A stretch of DNA of 47,751 bases, taken from positions 1 through 47,751 of the forward strand of contig JAUNUI010000002.1 of the NCBI GenBank assembly GCA_030538255.1. The letters run 5' to 3'. How positions within the stretch are numbered: the first letter of the stretch is position 1; each line of letters begins with the position of its first letter. The notes beneath the pieces were generated by a model. It was not told where the DNA came from and did not search any database. It was given only the letters and a program-made list of their open reading frames with translations. Below, piece after piece: positions 36,458-44,838 of this stretch. This DNA is from Pelistega sp. Its GTDB lineage: Bacteria; Pseudomonadota; Gammaproteobacteria; Burkholderiales; Burkholderiaceae_B. Position numbers and translations under genes: made by a program.

Positions 36458-36589
36458 GATGTACTTAACTTATAAATCAACGATAAGATAAGTGTCATTC
36501 TGCAGTAATAATCTACATTTGAATATCAGTAATTATTTGACTACCCTTTCCTAAAAGTTAAGGGTTAAGAGCTTTAGAGCCTCTAAAAA

Positions 36590-37507
36590 CTAGTTGCTCG
36601 CGTTGAGGTGTGCTTGTTTTAAAAAATCTAATAATTTTTCAGCCTCTGGCGTTAGACCGCGAGAGAGCCTCGTTCCTAGCCATAAGGTTCGATTTGCCCA
36701 TGAATCATTCAACTCAATTGCACACAATTGTGTGCCTAATATTTCTGGACGTACTCCTTGGATCGGTAATATGCCTATACCAAGTCCAGCTTCAATCATC
36801 CGACAGATTGCATCAAAGCTATTGACTTGCACTCGAAGCCTAAAGGGTTTATCGACTCTTTCTGCTGCTTCTTGCAGACGAGCATGCAAAGAAGCGCCGC
36901 TTGATAAACCCACAAAGTCATAATCGAGTGCCTCCTGAAAACCAATCGAAGAGTGAGTGGCTAATACATGATGCAATGGAGAAAGCAGCACTAATCTATC
37001 CTCACGATAAAAGAACTTTTCTAATTGTCCACTAGGTGCATTATCAGCAAAAATTCCTATATCAATTTGACCTTGTGTTAGGGCTGAAATGATCTCGTAA
37101 CTATTTCGCTCCTCCAAGCTTAACCGTATATCTGGGTGCTCCTGTGAGAACAAGGCGAGATCTTTTGGTAGAAACTGTATCACTGATGAGGTATTGGCCC
37201 AGATTCTAACCTGTCCCTTTAGTCCTAAAGCATATGCATTCATATCCACGCCTAAGCGCTGAATAGCACCTAGAACATACTGCGCATGCTCAACCAAAGC
37301 ATGCCCTGCTGTTGTCAGCTCGAGACCTCGAGGTAAACGAACAAATAAAGTGCACTGCAATTGTCGCTCTAAATCGCTAATACGCTTACTTATAGCCGAT
37401 AAAGTCATATGCATTTCAGTCGCTGTTTTAGTCAGACTTAAATACTGTGCTGCAGACAGAAAGATGCGCAATGCTATGGGGTCAATACGCGAAAAATTTA
37501 AACTCAT
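36590..37507 (-). CDS. LysR-family transcriptional regulator
   Basis: A 305-residue regulator with an N-terminal winged helix (ALRIFLSAAQYLSLTKTATEMHMTLSAISKRISDLE, about 10-46) and a C-terminal effector-binding domain (about 90-300). The start is ATG 37507, with GAGG six bases upstream, not the longer frame from 37555. It lies immediately upstream of the CoA-transferase on the same strand, so it probably activates that operon. Its effector is likely the acid substrate or a CoA ester. Confidence 0.9.
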   Translation of the reverse strand: MSLNFSRIDPIALRIFLSAAQYLSLTKTATEMHMTLSAISKRISDLERQLQCTLFVRLPRGLELTTAGHALVEHAQYVLGAIQRLGVDMNAYALGLKGQVRIWANTSSVIQFLPKDLALFSQEHPDIRLSLEERNSYEIISALTQGQIDIGIFADNAPSGQLEKFFYREDRLVLLSPLHHVLATHSSIGFQEALDYDFVGLSSGASLHARLQEAAERVDKPFRLRVQVNSFDAICRMIEAGLGIGILPIQGVRPEILGTQLCAIELNDSWANRTLWLGTRLSRGLTPEAEKLLDFLKQAHLNASN

Positions 37508-37617
37508 AGTTATCCTCACCTTAGAGTGGCTACTAGCGCCAACTATACACATCACAGCTGATTAAGCACTTAAGATATCACACAGGCTATCGCCACGTCA
37601 TCATCGAAAGAGGTAGA

Positions 37618-37894
37618 ATGTATTCTGCAATAGGGGCCTTACTTGGTGGATTGGCCACTGACCATACCTTTGGTTGGCTCTATTAAGGGCAAATATAATA
37701 TTGGTCAACGCTTAATCCGCAATCTGCGCTTTCCTACCTTATATCCCGTCGAGGATGGATGATCTTAGGAAGACATCGCTGAGATTATGAAAGAATTTAA
37801 GCGACCTCAGAATGCACTAGAAAAGTTGCCATTTAAATTGTTTAAAAAAACCATTAAAAATAGACTGGCTTATGATGCGTTGGACGCTTCTTAA
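37618..37894 (+). pseudogene. Possible remnant of a small protein gene
   Basis: The gap shows broken but coherent plus-strand coding. From ATG 37618 a frame reads MYSAIGALLGGLATDHTFG then stops; a second frame continues with LVGSIKGKYNIGQRLIRN and RFPTLYPVEDG; a third gives EDIAEIMKEFKRPQNALEKL to a TAA at 37892-37894. At least two frameshifts would be needed. I do not recognise the family, and chance cannot be ruled out. Confidence 0.4.
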
Positions 37895-37949
37895 GATTAA
37901 ACTCGAAAATCTAGGTATTCCCTTACGCTAAATGAGTCAATATCATTAC

Positions 37950-37988
37950 AAAAAAACCGCCCCCAAGTATTTCTACCCAAGGGCGGTT
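37950..37988 (-). terminator. Terminator of the Liv/CoA-ligase operon
   Basis: AACCGCCC (37955-37962) pairs with GGGCGGTT (37981-37988). On the minus strand the stem is followed by a run of T's. It lies 100 bp after the stop of the last gene. Confidence 0.85.
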
Positions 37989-38090
37989 CCTATCGCATTG
38001 ATTAAAGCTTCAGTACTTGCCTCTCAAGCGATTACACTTGAGAAAACTGCGTCGTCCGCCTTAATTTTACTACCACCTACTAAAACCGAA

Positions 38091-39374
38091 CTACTCGTAC
38101 GAACGTGCATCCTCAATCACCAGGCCATCGTTCTTCAACTCACCAGGTGCTTTGAAGACCACATCACCACGTAGTTTAATGATCTCTTTAATCGACTCAA
38201 TGAGGCCTTGTTGTAAGCTGTCTGTTGCACCTTCAGCGACTTCAACATGCAAGGCTAATTCATCCTTGCCCATGCTTCCCGTCACCACCAGACGTGCTTT
38301 AGACACTTCAGGATGGCGCTTCACCACTTGGTCCACTAAGCTTGGATGCACCATGGCACCGCGCACTTTCGCTGACTGATCGGCACGCCCCATCCAACCA
38401 CGGATACGACGATTGGTACGACCACAAGGTGATAGACCCGGCATAATCACAGATAAATCACCCGTACCAAAGCGCAAGAGCGGATAATCTGGATTTAAGG
38501 TCGTCACCACAACCTCACCCACTTCGCCATCGGGCAAGGGTTCATTCGTGCCTGGTTTCACAATCTCAACGATAATGTCCTCAGATAAGACTAAACCATC
38601 GCGTGCCGGTGTTTCGTAAGCCACTAAGCCAAGATCCGCCGTACCATAGGCTTGGTAGCCATCAACGCCGCGCTCTTTAAACCATTGTTGCAATGAAGGC
38701 GGGAAGGCTTCAGCGGAAAACAGTGCATGTTTGATAGAAGAAACATCAACCCCCATCTCCTGGGCACGCTCAAGAATAATTCGTAAAAAGCTCGGTGTGC
38801 CACCATAGGCATTCGGCTTCAAATCATGAATCGCTTGTACTTGCATTTCAGTCTGACCGACACCCGCTGGGAATACGGTACAACCAATCGCATGCGCTGC
38901 CGTCTCAATCATAGAGCCAGCTGGGGTAAAGTGGTATGAGAAGCAGTTATGCACCAACATACGCTTACGCACACCCGCCGCATACATGGCACGGGCAAAG
39001 CGCCAATAATCGCTACGTGCTACCTCAGGCTCAAACAAGGGACCTGGTGAAGCGTAGACACGAGAAGCTTGACCCCAACCCACTGCAGAGAAGCCGCCGA
39101 AGATTCGATTCACTTCATCGCCTGGTGTCACGTTCGTTGCGGCCTGACGTTGTTGCGTCTGCTGTGCCAAGAGTTCGTATTTACGCACCACGGGAATCTG
39201 TGCCAAGTCTGCACGCTCTTGTAGACTCGCAATATCAATACCTTCAAGCTGACGCTGTAGCGCAGGCACATTATCAACCAAGCTACGCAAATGGCTACGT
39301 AATGTGGTGAAGTGATTCAGTTCCCTCTCGGCGGGCTCTTGCACCTCGAGCGCATCATAAAATCCATTATTCAT
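38091..39374 (-). CDS. Phenylacetate-CoA ligase-like acyl-CoA synthetase (PaaK family)
   Basis: AMP-forming ligase of 427 residues in the PaaK family. The PaaK N-terminus (LRSHLRSLVDNVPALQRQLEG), the adenylate motif YQAYGTADLGLVAYE and the C-terminal GRADQSAKVRGAMVHPSLVDQVV are clear. It activates a carboxylic, possibly aromatic, acid to its CoA ester; the paa genes are absent, so phenylacetate itself is not indicated. It is the last gene of the transport operon, ten bases after livF. Confidence 0.85.
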   Translation of the reverse strand: MNNGFYDALEVQEPAERELNHFTTLRSHLRSLVDNVPALQRQLEGIDIASLQERADLAQIPVVRKYELLAQQTQQRQAATNVTPGDEVNRIFGGFSAVGWGQASRVYASPGPLFEPEVARSDYWRFARAMYAAGVRKRMLVHNCFSYHFTPAGSMIETAAHAIGCTVFPAGVGQTEMQVQAIHDLKPNAYGGTPSFLRIILERAQEMGVDVSSIKHALFSAEAFPPSLQQWFKERGVDGYQAYGTADLGLVAYETPARDGLVLSEDIIVEIVKPGTNEPLPDGEVGEVVVTTLNPDYPLLRFGTGDLSVIMPGLSPCGRTNRRIRGWMGRADQSAKVRGAMVHPSLVDQVVKRHPEVSKARLVVTGSMGKDELALHVEVAEGATDSLQQGLIESIKEIIKLRGDVVFKAPGELKNDGLVIEDARSYE

Positions 39375-39384
39375 GGGCAGCTCC

Positions 39385-40227
39385 TTACGCTAACCAACGC
39401 TTACGACGACGATAGAATTTGGTATCCTTAAAGCTCTTACGATCGCCACTATCTAAGCCCAGATAGAACTCTTTCACGTCATCATTATTGGCCAGATCAC
39501 TGGCGCTGCCATCCATCATCACGCGACCACTTTCGAGAATATAGCCGTAGTCTGCATAGCGTAAAGCGATATTCGTGTTCTGTTCCGCCAATAAGAAGCT
39601 TACGCCCTCGCGCGTATTCAAATCACGCACGATTTCAAAAATCTCTTCCACAATTTGTGGTGCTAAACCCATTGAGGGCTCATCTAATAAAATCATATTG
39701 GGGTTGGCCATCAGTGCACGACCAATCGCCGCCATCTGCTGTTCACCACCTGAGGTATAGCCTGCTTGGCTCGTACGGCGTTGCTTTAAGCGCGGAAAAT
39801 ACTGATAGACCTTATCCAATGAGGCCGAAATATCACCCTTACTGGCTTTGCGTGTATACGCGCCAGTCAATAAATTATCTTCAATGCTTAGGTGGCCAAA
39901 ACAATGGCGACCTTCCATCACTTGGATCACGCCACGCTTGACTAAATCAGCTGGCGACATATCTTCAATCTGTTCGCCACGATATTGAATATTGCCTTTG
40001 GTTACTTGGCCACGCTCGCTTTTGAGCAAGTTTGAAATCGCTCTTAAGGTCGTTGTCTTACCTGCACCATTGGCACCCAATAAGGCGACAATTTTCCCTT
40101 CTGGAACAACCAAGGATACGCCACGTAACACCAGAATCACGTGGTTATAAATCACCTCAATACCATTAACATCGAGCAATGGCTTAGGCGTACTTTCTGT
40201 TGCCGCGGAAGCTGCTTGTTGTACCAT
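39385..40227 (-). CDS. livF: Branched-chain-type ABC transporter ATP-binding protein LivF
   Basis: ATPase subunit of 280 residues. Walker A is GANGAGKTT, the signature reads TSGGEQQMAAIGRALMANP and Walker B MILLDEPSMGLAP, typical of LivF. It has an extra C-terminal basic tail (KSFKDTKFYRRRKRW). Together with LivG it powers import by the LivH/LivM permease. The 211-bp gap before it has a stem-loop. Confidence 0.92.
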   Translation of the reverse strand: MVQQAASAATESTPKPLLDVNGIEVIYNHVILVLRGVSLVVPEGKIVALLGANGAGKTTTLRAISNLLKSERGQVTKGNIQYRGEQIEDMSPADLVKRGVIQVMEGRHCFGHLSIEDNLLTGAYTRKASKGDISASLDKVYQYFPRLKQRRTSQAGYTSGGEQQMAAIGRALMANPNMILLDEPSMGLAPQIVEEIFEIVRDLNTREGVSFLLAEQNTNIALRYADYGYILESGRVMMDGSASDLANNDDVKEFYLGLDSGDRKSFKDTKFYRRRKRWLA

Positions 40228-40376
40228 AATTTCTACCTACTCTTATGTGCTTGGAGTGGGTATTTGGCCTCACTCCTTCCATTAATCTCTCTTCAGTGCC
40301 TATTCAGTATAGTGTTGGCGGAGTCAAACTCTGCTCCACCCCTACCATTGTTATCTCATCCGCACCGGTTAAGCCT

Positions 40377-40417
40377 CTTGTTGAAGGAGTGAGCCTCTCA
40401 ACTCATCCCCCAACAAG
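40377..40417 (-). other. Stem-loop downstream of the substrate-binding protein gene
   Basis: CTTGTTG (40377-40383) pairs with CAACAAG (40411-40417), with nested GAGT/ACTC pairing inside. It lies 22 bp after the substrate-binding gene on the minus strand. Such hairpins commonly protect the 3' end of receptor mRNAs and set their higher level; no U-run is seen. Confidence 0.5.
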
Positions 40418-40438
40418 ATGACTTACACTGATTGATGC

Positions 40439-41761
40439 TTATTGCTCTTTGCTGCAATCACGGACTTCGATTTTCTTCTCTGAGGCGTATTTTGCTGCTT
40501 CTGCTTTCACCAATGGATCGATGAATGCCTTATCTGATTGGTACCAGTCTGAAGTGACGTTCCACTTGCTGCCGTCCCACTGCATAATACGTGCCCAGTC
40601 ATCACCCATATGGTTTTCGCATGAGGTTTTTACTGGACGAAGAATTTGATCAAAGCCAAGTTCTTTTAAGCGCTCTTCAGTAAGGTTTAAGTTTTCAAAG
40701 CCCCAACGCACTTGCTCAGATGTCATATGTTGACCCTTACCGAACTTCTCTTGAGCGGCACGAATCGCTTCAACTTGTAGCATAGAGATCACCATACCGC
40801 GGGTGTACGCTGCACTACCTGATGTGTCAGGCTTAGTACCTTTCGCATAGACATGAGTTTGTAAGTCATCATAAACTTTACCCACTGGCTCACCGGTGTT
40901 GTGAATGGTAATGGTGTTGTAACCCTTAGCCACTTGACCTAAGTCTTTCACGTCATGCTCAGAGCCAGCCCACCAGATTGAATACATCTTGTCGCGTGGG
41001 AAACCAGTTGATTGCGCCTCACGAATTGAAGTCGGTGTCATGATACCTGCACTCCATAGCAAGACATAGTTAGGACGCTGTTGACGAATGGCTAACCAAG
41101 TTGATTTCTGCTCAACACCTGGTGCGGTGACTGGGTAGAGAATCAATTCAAAGCCATGCGCCTCGGCACGTGCACGTAAGAGAGGAATAGGCTCTTTACC
41201 GTATGGCGAGTCATGGTAAACCAAGGCAATTTTCTTACCCTTAAGATTCTCAAGGCCACCCTCTTTCTTGGCGATGTCTTGGATCATCACATCGGCCGCA
41301 GTCCAATAGGTACCCAGCAATGGGAAGTTCCACTTAAACACACTACCGTCAGCAGATTGCGATAAACCATAACCGACAGTTTCAATTGATACTTTATCAA
41401 TAGGCGCTTTATCAGATACAGCGAAGGTAATACCAGTTGATTGTGAATCAAAGCCTGAAGCACCACCATTGGCATGTTTCATACGCTCATAGCACTCTAC
41501 ACCACGGTCAGTTGCATATGCGGTTTCACACTCTTCAAACTTCAAGCGTACGCCATTAACCCCACCATCGCGCTCATTCACTAAGCGTAGATAGTCGATC
41601 TTGCCGTCAGCCCATGGGATACCTAGGGGGGCAAATGAACCTGTGCGGTACGTGAACAGTGGAATATACTGTTCATCAGCCGCTTGGGCTTGCGCCGCAA
41701 AAGCACCGAACAATGTACCAACAGCCATAGTGGCGGCTAATGCTTTCATACGTAATTTCAT
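40439..41761 (-). CDS. Periplasmic substrate-binding protein of a Liv-type ABC transporter
   Basis: Receptor of 440 residues with an N-terminal signal peptide ending AQAQAADEQ. It belongs to the LivK-like periplasmic binding-protein group (PBP1 fold; FAVSDKAPIDKVSIETVGYG, KKIALVYHDSPYGKEPIPLL, YNTITIHN). Larger than LivK (about 345 residues), as in receptors of aromatic or fatty acid importers. ATG 41761 has GAGGAG seven bases upstream, preferred over an upstream TTG. Ligand unknown. Confidence 0.88.
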   Translation of the reverse strand: MKLRMKALAATMAVGTLFGAFAAQAQAADEQYIPLFTYRTGSFAPLGIPWADGKIDYLRLVNERDGGVNGVRLKFEECETAYATDRGVECYERMKHANGGASGFDSQSTGITFAVSDKAPIDKVSIETVGYGLSQSADGSVFKWNFPLLGTYWTAADVMIQDIAKKEGGLENLKGKKIALVYHDSPYGKEPIPLLRARAEAHGFELILYPVTAPGVEQKSTWLAIRQQRPNYVLLWSAGIMTPTSIREAQSTGFPRDKMYSIWWAGSEHDVKDLGQVAKGYNTITIHNTGEPVGKVYDDLQTHVYAKGTKPDTSGSAAYTRGMVISMLQVEAIRAAQEKFGKGQHMTSEQVRWGFENLNLTEERLKELGFDQILRPVKTSCENHMGDDWARIMQWDGSKWNVTSDWYQSDKAFIDPLVKAEAAKYASEKKIEVRDCSKEQ

Positions 41762-41892
41762 GTTTTGTCTCCTCAAAACGAGTTGCTTATTCAGCGTGCC
41801 CTAATGGGCTTATATAGTGAATTAATATAAAACAAATTTATAGCTTTAGATCTAAATTAATTTACAACATAGGATAAACCGATTATTTAGAC

Positions 41893-41984
41893 TAAATTTA
41901 TTGCCTCATGAATAGTAAATTTATTGCCTCATGATTACTACAATGCCTACTTCATGATTACCGCAATGTTTACTTCATTTTGCA
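41893..41984. repeat. Four degenerate 23-bp tandem repeats
   Basis: Units at 41893, 41916, 41939 and 41962; the first two share TAAATTTATTGCCTCATGA, the third matches the second at its right half (TTCATGATTAC), and the fourth is most diverged. It fills half of the 235-bp gap between the livM and receptor genes, within the operon. Confidence 0.75.
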
Positions 41985-41996
41985 TCCATTATTGGA

Positions 41997-43061
41997 TTAG
42001 TGTGGGAAAGGCCAAATACGCAATTTCTCACGAGCAATACTCCATAATTTAGCCAAACCGTGTGGTTCCACAATTAGGAAAAACACGATAAGCGCACCGA
42101 ACACCATGTGTTCAATATGTGCTGCCGTATCCACGCCGATGGGAATACCAAGCATGGCAGGGATACGTGTTAATAAGATCGGCAAGAGTACAATAAAGCC
42201 AGCACCAAAGAAGCTACCTGCAATCGAACCCAAGCCCCCAATAATCACCATAAAGAGCAATTGGAAAGAACGGTTTAAGTCAAAAGCCAATGGTTCCCAT
42301 GAACCTAAGTGGATATAACCCCAAAGTACGCCCGCGATACCGATAATGAATGAGCTCACGGCGAACGCTGTTAACTTCGCGTACATTGGACGAATACCAA
42401 TCACCGAGGCGGCCACGTCCATATCACGAATCGCCATCCACTCACGACCAATCGCACCACGCACCAAGTTCTTGGCAAGCAAGGCAATCACAATCACGAA
42501 CAAGAGTACGAAGATATACTTCTGCGTCGGTGTCTGCACATCAAGACCGAAGAAGGTCAAGGCTGGCATCGACACGCTACCCGAGGTTGAATAATTGGTG
42601 AAGAAGGGAATACGTAGGAAGGTCCAATCCACGAAGAACTGCGCAGCGAGGGTAGCTACCGCTAAGTACAGACCACGAATACGCAGACTTGGAATACCAA
42701 ACACGACCCCCACCAACATGGCAAAAAAGCCACCGAGTAGGATTTGGATCAGTAAAGGTAACTCAGGAATACGTACGCCGAAGTTCCAGGCCGCATACGC
42801 ACCGACTGCCATAAAGGCACCGCTACCTAAAGAGATCTGACCGCAATAACCGACCAAGATATTTAAACCAATGGCGGCTAAAGACAAGATTAAGAAAGGA
42901 ATTAGGATGGCGCTAAAGAAGTAGTCCGATGCAAACATAGGCACCACGAATACCGCCACCGCAATTAATAACAGAATAAATGCACGGTCTTGCAGAATCG
43001 GAAAGATCTGTTGATCCTTACGATAGCTGGTTTTAAATTGACCATTCTCACGATAGAACAT
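41997..43061 (-). CDS. livM: Branched-chain-type ABC transporter permease LivM
   Basis: Integral membrane permease, 354 residues, with about ten hydrophobic segments. The LivM motif LNILVGYCGQISLGSGAFMAVGAYAAWN and the EAA-like GSIAGSFFGAGFIVLLP loop are present. It partners LivH. Confidence 0.92.
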   Translation of the reverse strand: MFYRENGQFKTSYRKDQQIFPILQDRAFILLLIAVAVFVVPMFASDYFFSAILIPFLILSLAAIGLNILVGYCGQISLGSGAFMAVGAYAAWNFGVRIPELPLLIQILLGGFFAMLVGVVFGIPSLRIRGLYLAVATLAAQFFVDWTFLRIPFFTNYSTSGSVSMPALTFFGLDVQTPTQKYIFVLLFVIVIALLAKNLVRGAIGREWMAIRDMDVAASVIGIRPMYAKLTAFAVSSFIIGIAGVLWGYIHLGSWEPLAFDLNRSFQLLFMVIIGGLGSIAGSFFGAGFIVLLPILLTRIPAMLGIPIGVDTAAHIEHMVFGALIVFFLIVEPHGLAKLWSIAREKLRIWPFPH

Positions 43062-43110
43062 AATAAATCCTTTGTAATGATGTAAGGCTAATGAACGTGA
43101 ATATTAATCA

Positions 43111-44040
43111 CTAGACGCGGTCAATAATCTTCTCACCGAACAGACCTTGCGGACGGAACAATAAGAACACCAAAGCTAAGACATAGGCGAACCAAATTTC
43201 GATACCGCCCCCTAAGTAAGGGCCCAAGTAGGCCTCAGATAGCTTCTCACCTACACCAATAATCAGGCCTCCAATAATCGCTCCAGGCACTGAGGTCAAA
43301 CCACCCAGAATCACCACGGGTAAGGCACGTAAGGCAGCGGTCGATAAAGTAAACTGCACACCGAATTTAGATCCCCAGATAATCCCGGCAACTAAGGCCA
43401 CTACACCCGCTACTGCCCACACAATAATCCAGATCCGATTTAAGGGAATACCAATCGATTGTGCCGCTTGGTGGTCATCCGCTACCGCACGTAGCGCACG
43501 GCCCGTATTGGTGTATTGGAAGAAAATCGCCAGAACAGCGACCAACAAGGCCGCAATACCTGCAGCGGTTAAGTCCTCAAGATTAATCAGCACACCACCC
43601 TCAAACATATCGTTCAGAATGAAAGCTGGATCCTTAGGCATACCCACATCAATCGTATACACTGAGCTACCGAACATGGTTTGACCAGCACCATCAAGGA
43701 AGTAACTAATCCCTAAGGTTGCCATCAGAAGCGTGGTCGCTTCTTGGTTCACCAAGTGACGCAGTACAAAGCGCTCAATTAAAATCGCCACGATCACCAT
43801 TAAAATGGCGGAAATAATAAACGCCAAAATATTCGCCAAAATTAAGCTTTCAAAGCCTAACCATTGCGGTAACCATGAAGAGAAACGTGCCATACTCAGC
43901 GCTGCCACCAATACCATGGCGCCTTGCGCAAAGTTAAATACACCCGATGCTTTGAAAATCAAGACAAAGCCTAGGCCGACCAGGGCATACAACATGCCAC
44001 TCATCAATCCGCCGAATAAAGTTTCTAAGAAATATCCCAT
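43111..44040 (-). CDS. livH: Branched-chain-type ABC transporter permease LivH
   Basis: Permease of 309 residues. The start, MGYFLETLFGGLMSGMLYALVGLGFVLIFKASGVFNFAQGAM, and the GGLTSVPGAIIGGLIIGVGE loop are typical of LivH. It lies nine bases after livG with GGGTGA before the ATG. Confidence 0.92.
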   Translation of the reverse strand: MGYFLETLFGGLMSGMLYALVGLGFVLIFKASGVFNFAQGAMVLVAALSMARFSSWLPQWLGFESLILANILAFIISAILMVIVAILIERFVLRHLVNQEATTLLMATLGISYFLDGAGQTMFGSSVYTIDVGMPKDPAFILNDMFEGGVLINLEDLTAAGIAALLVAVLAIFFQYTNTGRALRAVADDHQAAQSIGIPLNRIWIIVWAVAGVVALVAGIIWGSKFGVQFTLSTAALRALPVVILGGLTSVPGAIIGGLIIGVGEKLSEAYLGPYLGGGIEIWFAYVLALVFLLFRPQGLFGEKIIDRV

Positions 44041-44049
44041 GGCTCACCC

Positions 44050-44838
44050 TTAGTGTTCAACGCCTAAATAGGCACGAATTACATCTTCATTAGTACGCAC
44101 TTCTTCTGGGGTGCCATCACCAATTTTCTTGCCGTAATCTAGTACCACAACACGATCGGAAATATCCATCACCACACCCATATCATGCTCAATCAACACA
44201 ATGGTGGTACCAAACTCATCATTCACATCCAGAATAAAGCGGCTCATATCCTGCTTCTCTTCGATGTTCATACCCGCCATCGGCTCATCTAACAACAACA
44301 TGCGTGGCTCCATTGCAAGCGCACGACCTAAGTCAACACGCTTTTGCAGACCATACGGTAAGCGACCTACCGGGGTCTTGCGGAACGCTTGAATTTCGAG
44401 GAAGTCAATAATGTTCTCGACATATTCACGATGCGCGATCTCTTCTTTCTCCGCACCAAATATACGGAAAGCTTGTGATAAGACCCCGCTCTTCATACGT
44501 AAGTTACGACCACTCATAATGTTGTCCAGAACACTCATGCCCTTAAACAAGGCCAAGTTCTGGAAGGTGCGGGCCACACCCATCTCCGCCGCACGACGTG
44601 GTGACATACGATCGAATTTCGTACCATCAAACACAATGCTGCCCTCTTGTGGGGTATACACACCATTAATTACGTTCAGCATAGAGCTCTTACCAGCACC
44701 GTTAGGGCCAATAATTGAACGGATCTCATGTTCTTTAACGTTGAAGGAAATATTGGTTAATGCTTTCACCCCACCGAATGACAGGGAGATGCTCTGCATA
44801 TCCAAAATTACGTCACCAATTTGTTTTTCTTTAGACAT
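44050..44838 (-). CDS. livG: Branched-chain-type ABC transporter ATP-binding protein LivG
   Basis: ATPase of 262 residues with Walker A GPNGAGKSS, signature LPYGLQKRVDLGRALAMEP and Walker B MLLLDEPMAGMN. The ligase TAA abuts its ATG (TAAATG), implying translational coupling. Confidence 0.93.
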   Translation of the reverse strand: MSKEKQIGDVILDMQSISLSFGGVKALTNISFNVKEHEIRSIIGPNGAGKSSMLNVINGVYTPQEGSIVFDGTKFDRMSPRRAAEMGVARTFQNLALFKGMSVLDNIMSGRNLRMKSGVLSQAFRIFGAEKEEIAHREYVENIIDFLEIQAFRKTPVGRLPYGLQKRVDLGRALAMEPRMLLLDEPMAGMNIEEKQDMSRFILDVNDEFGTTIVLIEHDMGVVMDISDRVVVLDYGKKIGDGTPEEVRTNEDVIRAYLGVEH

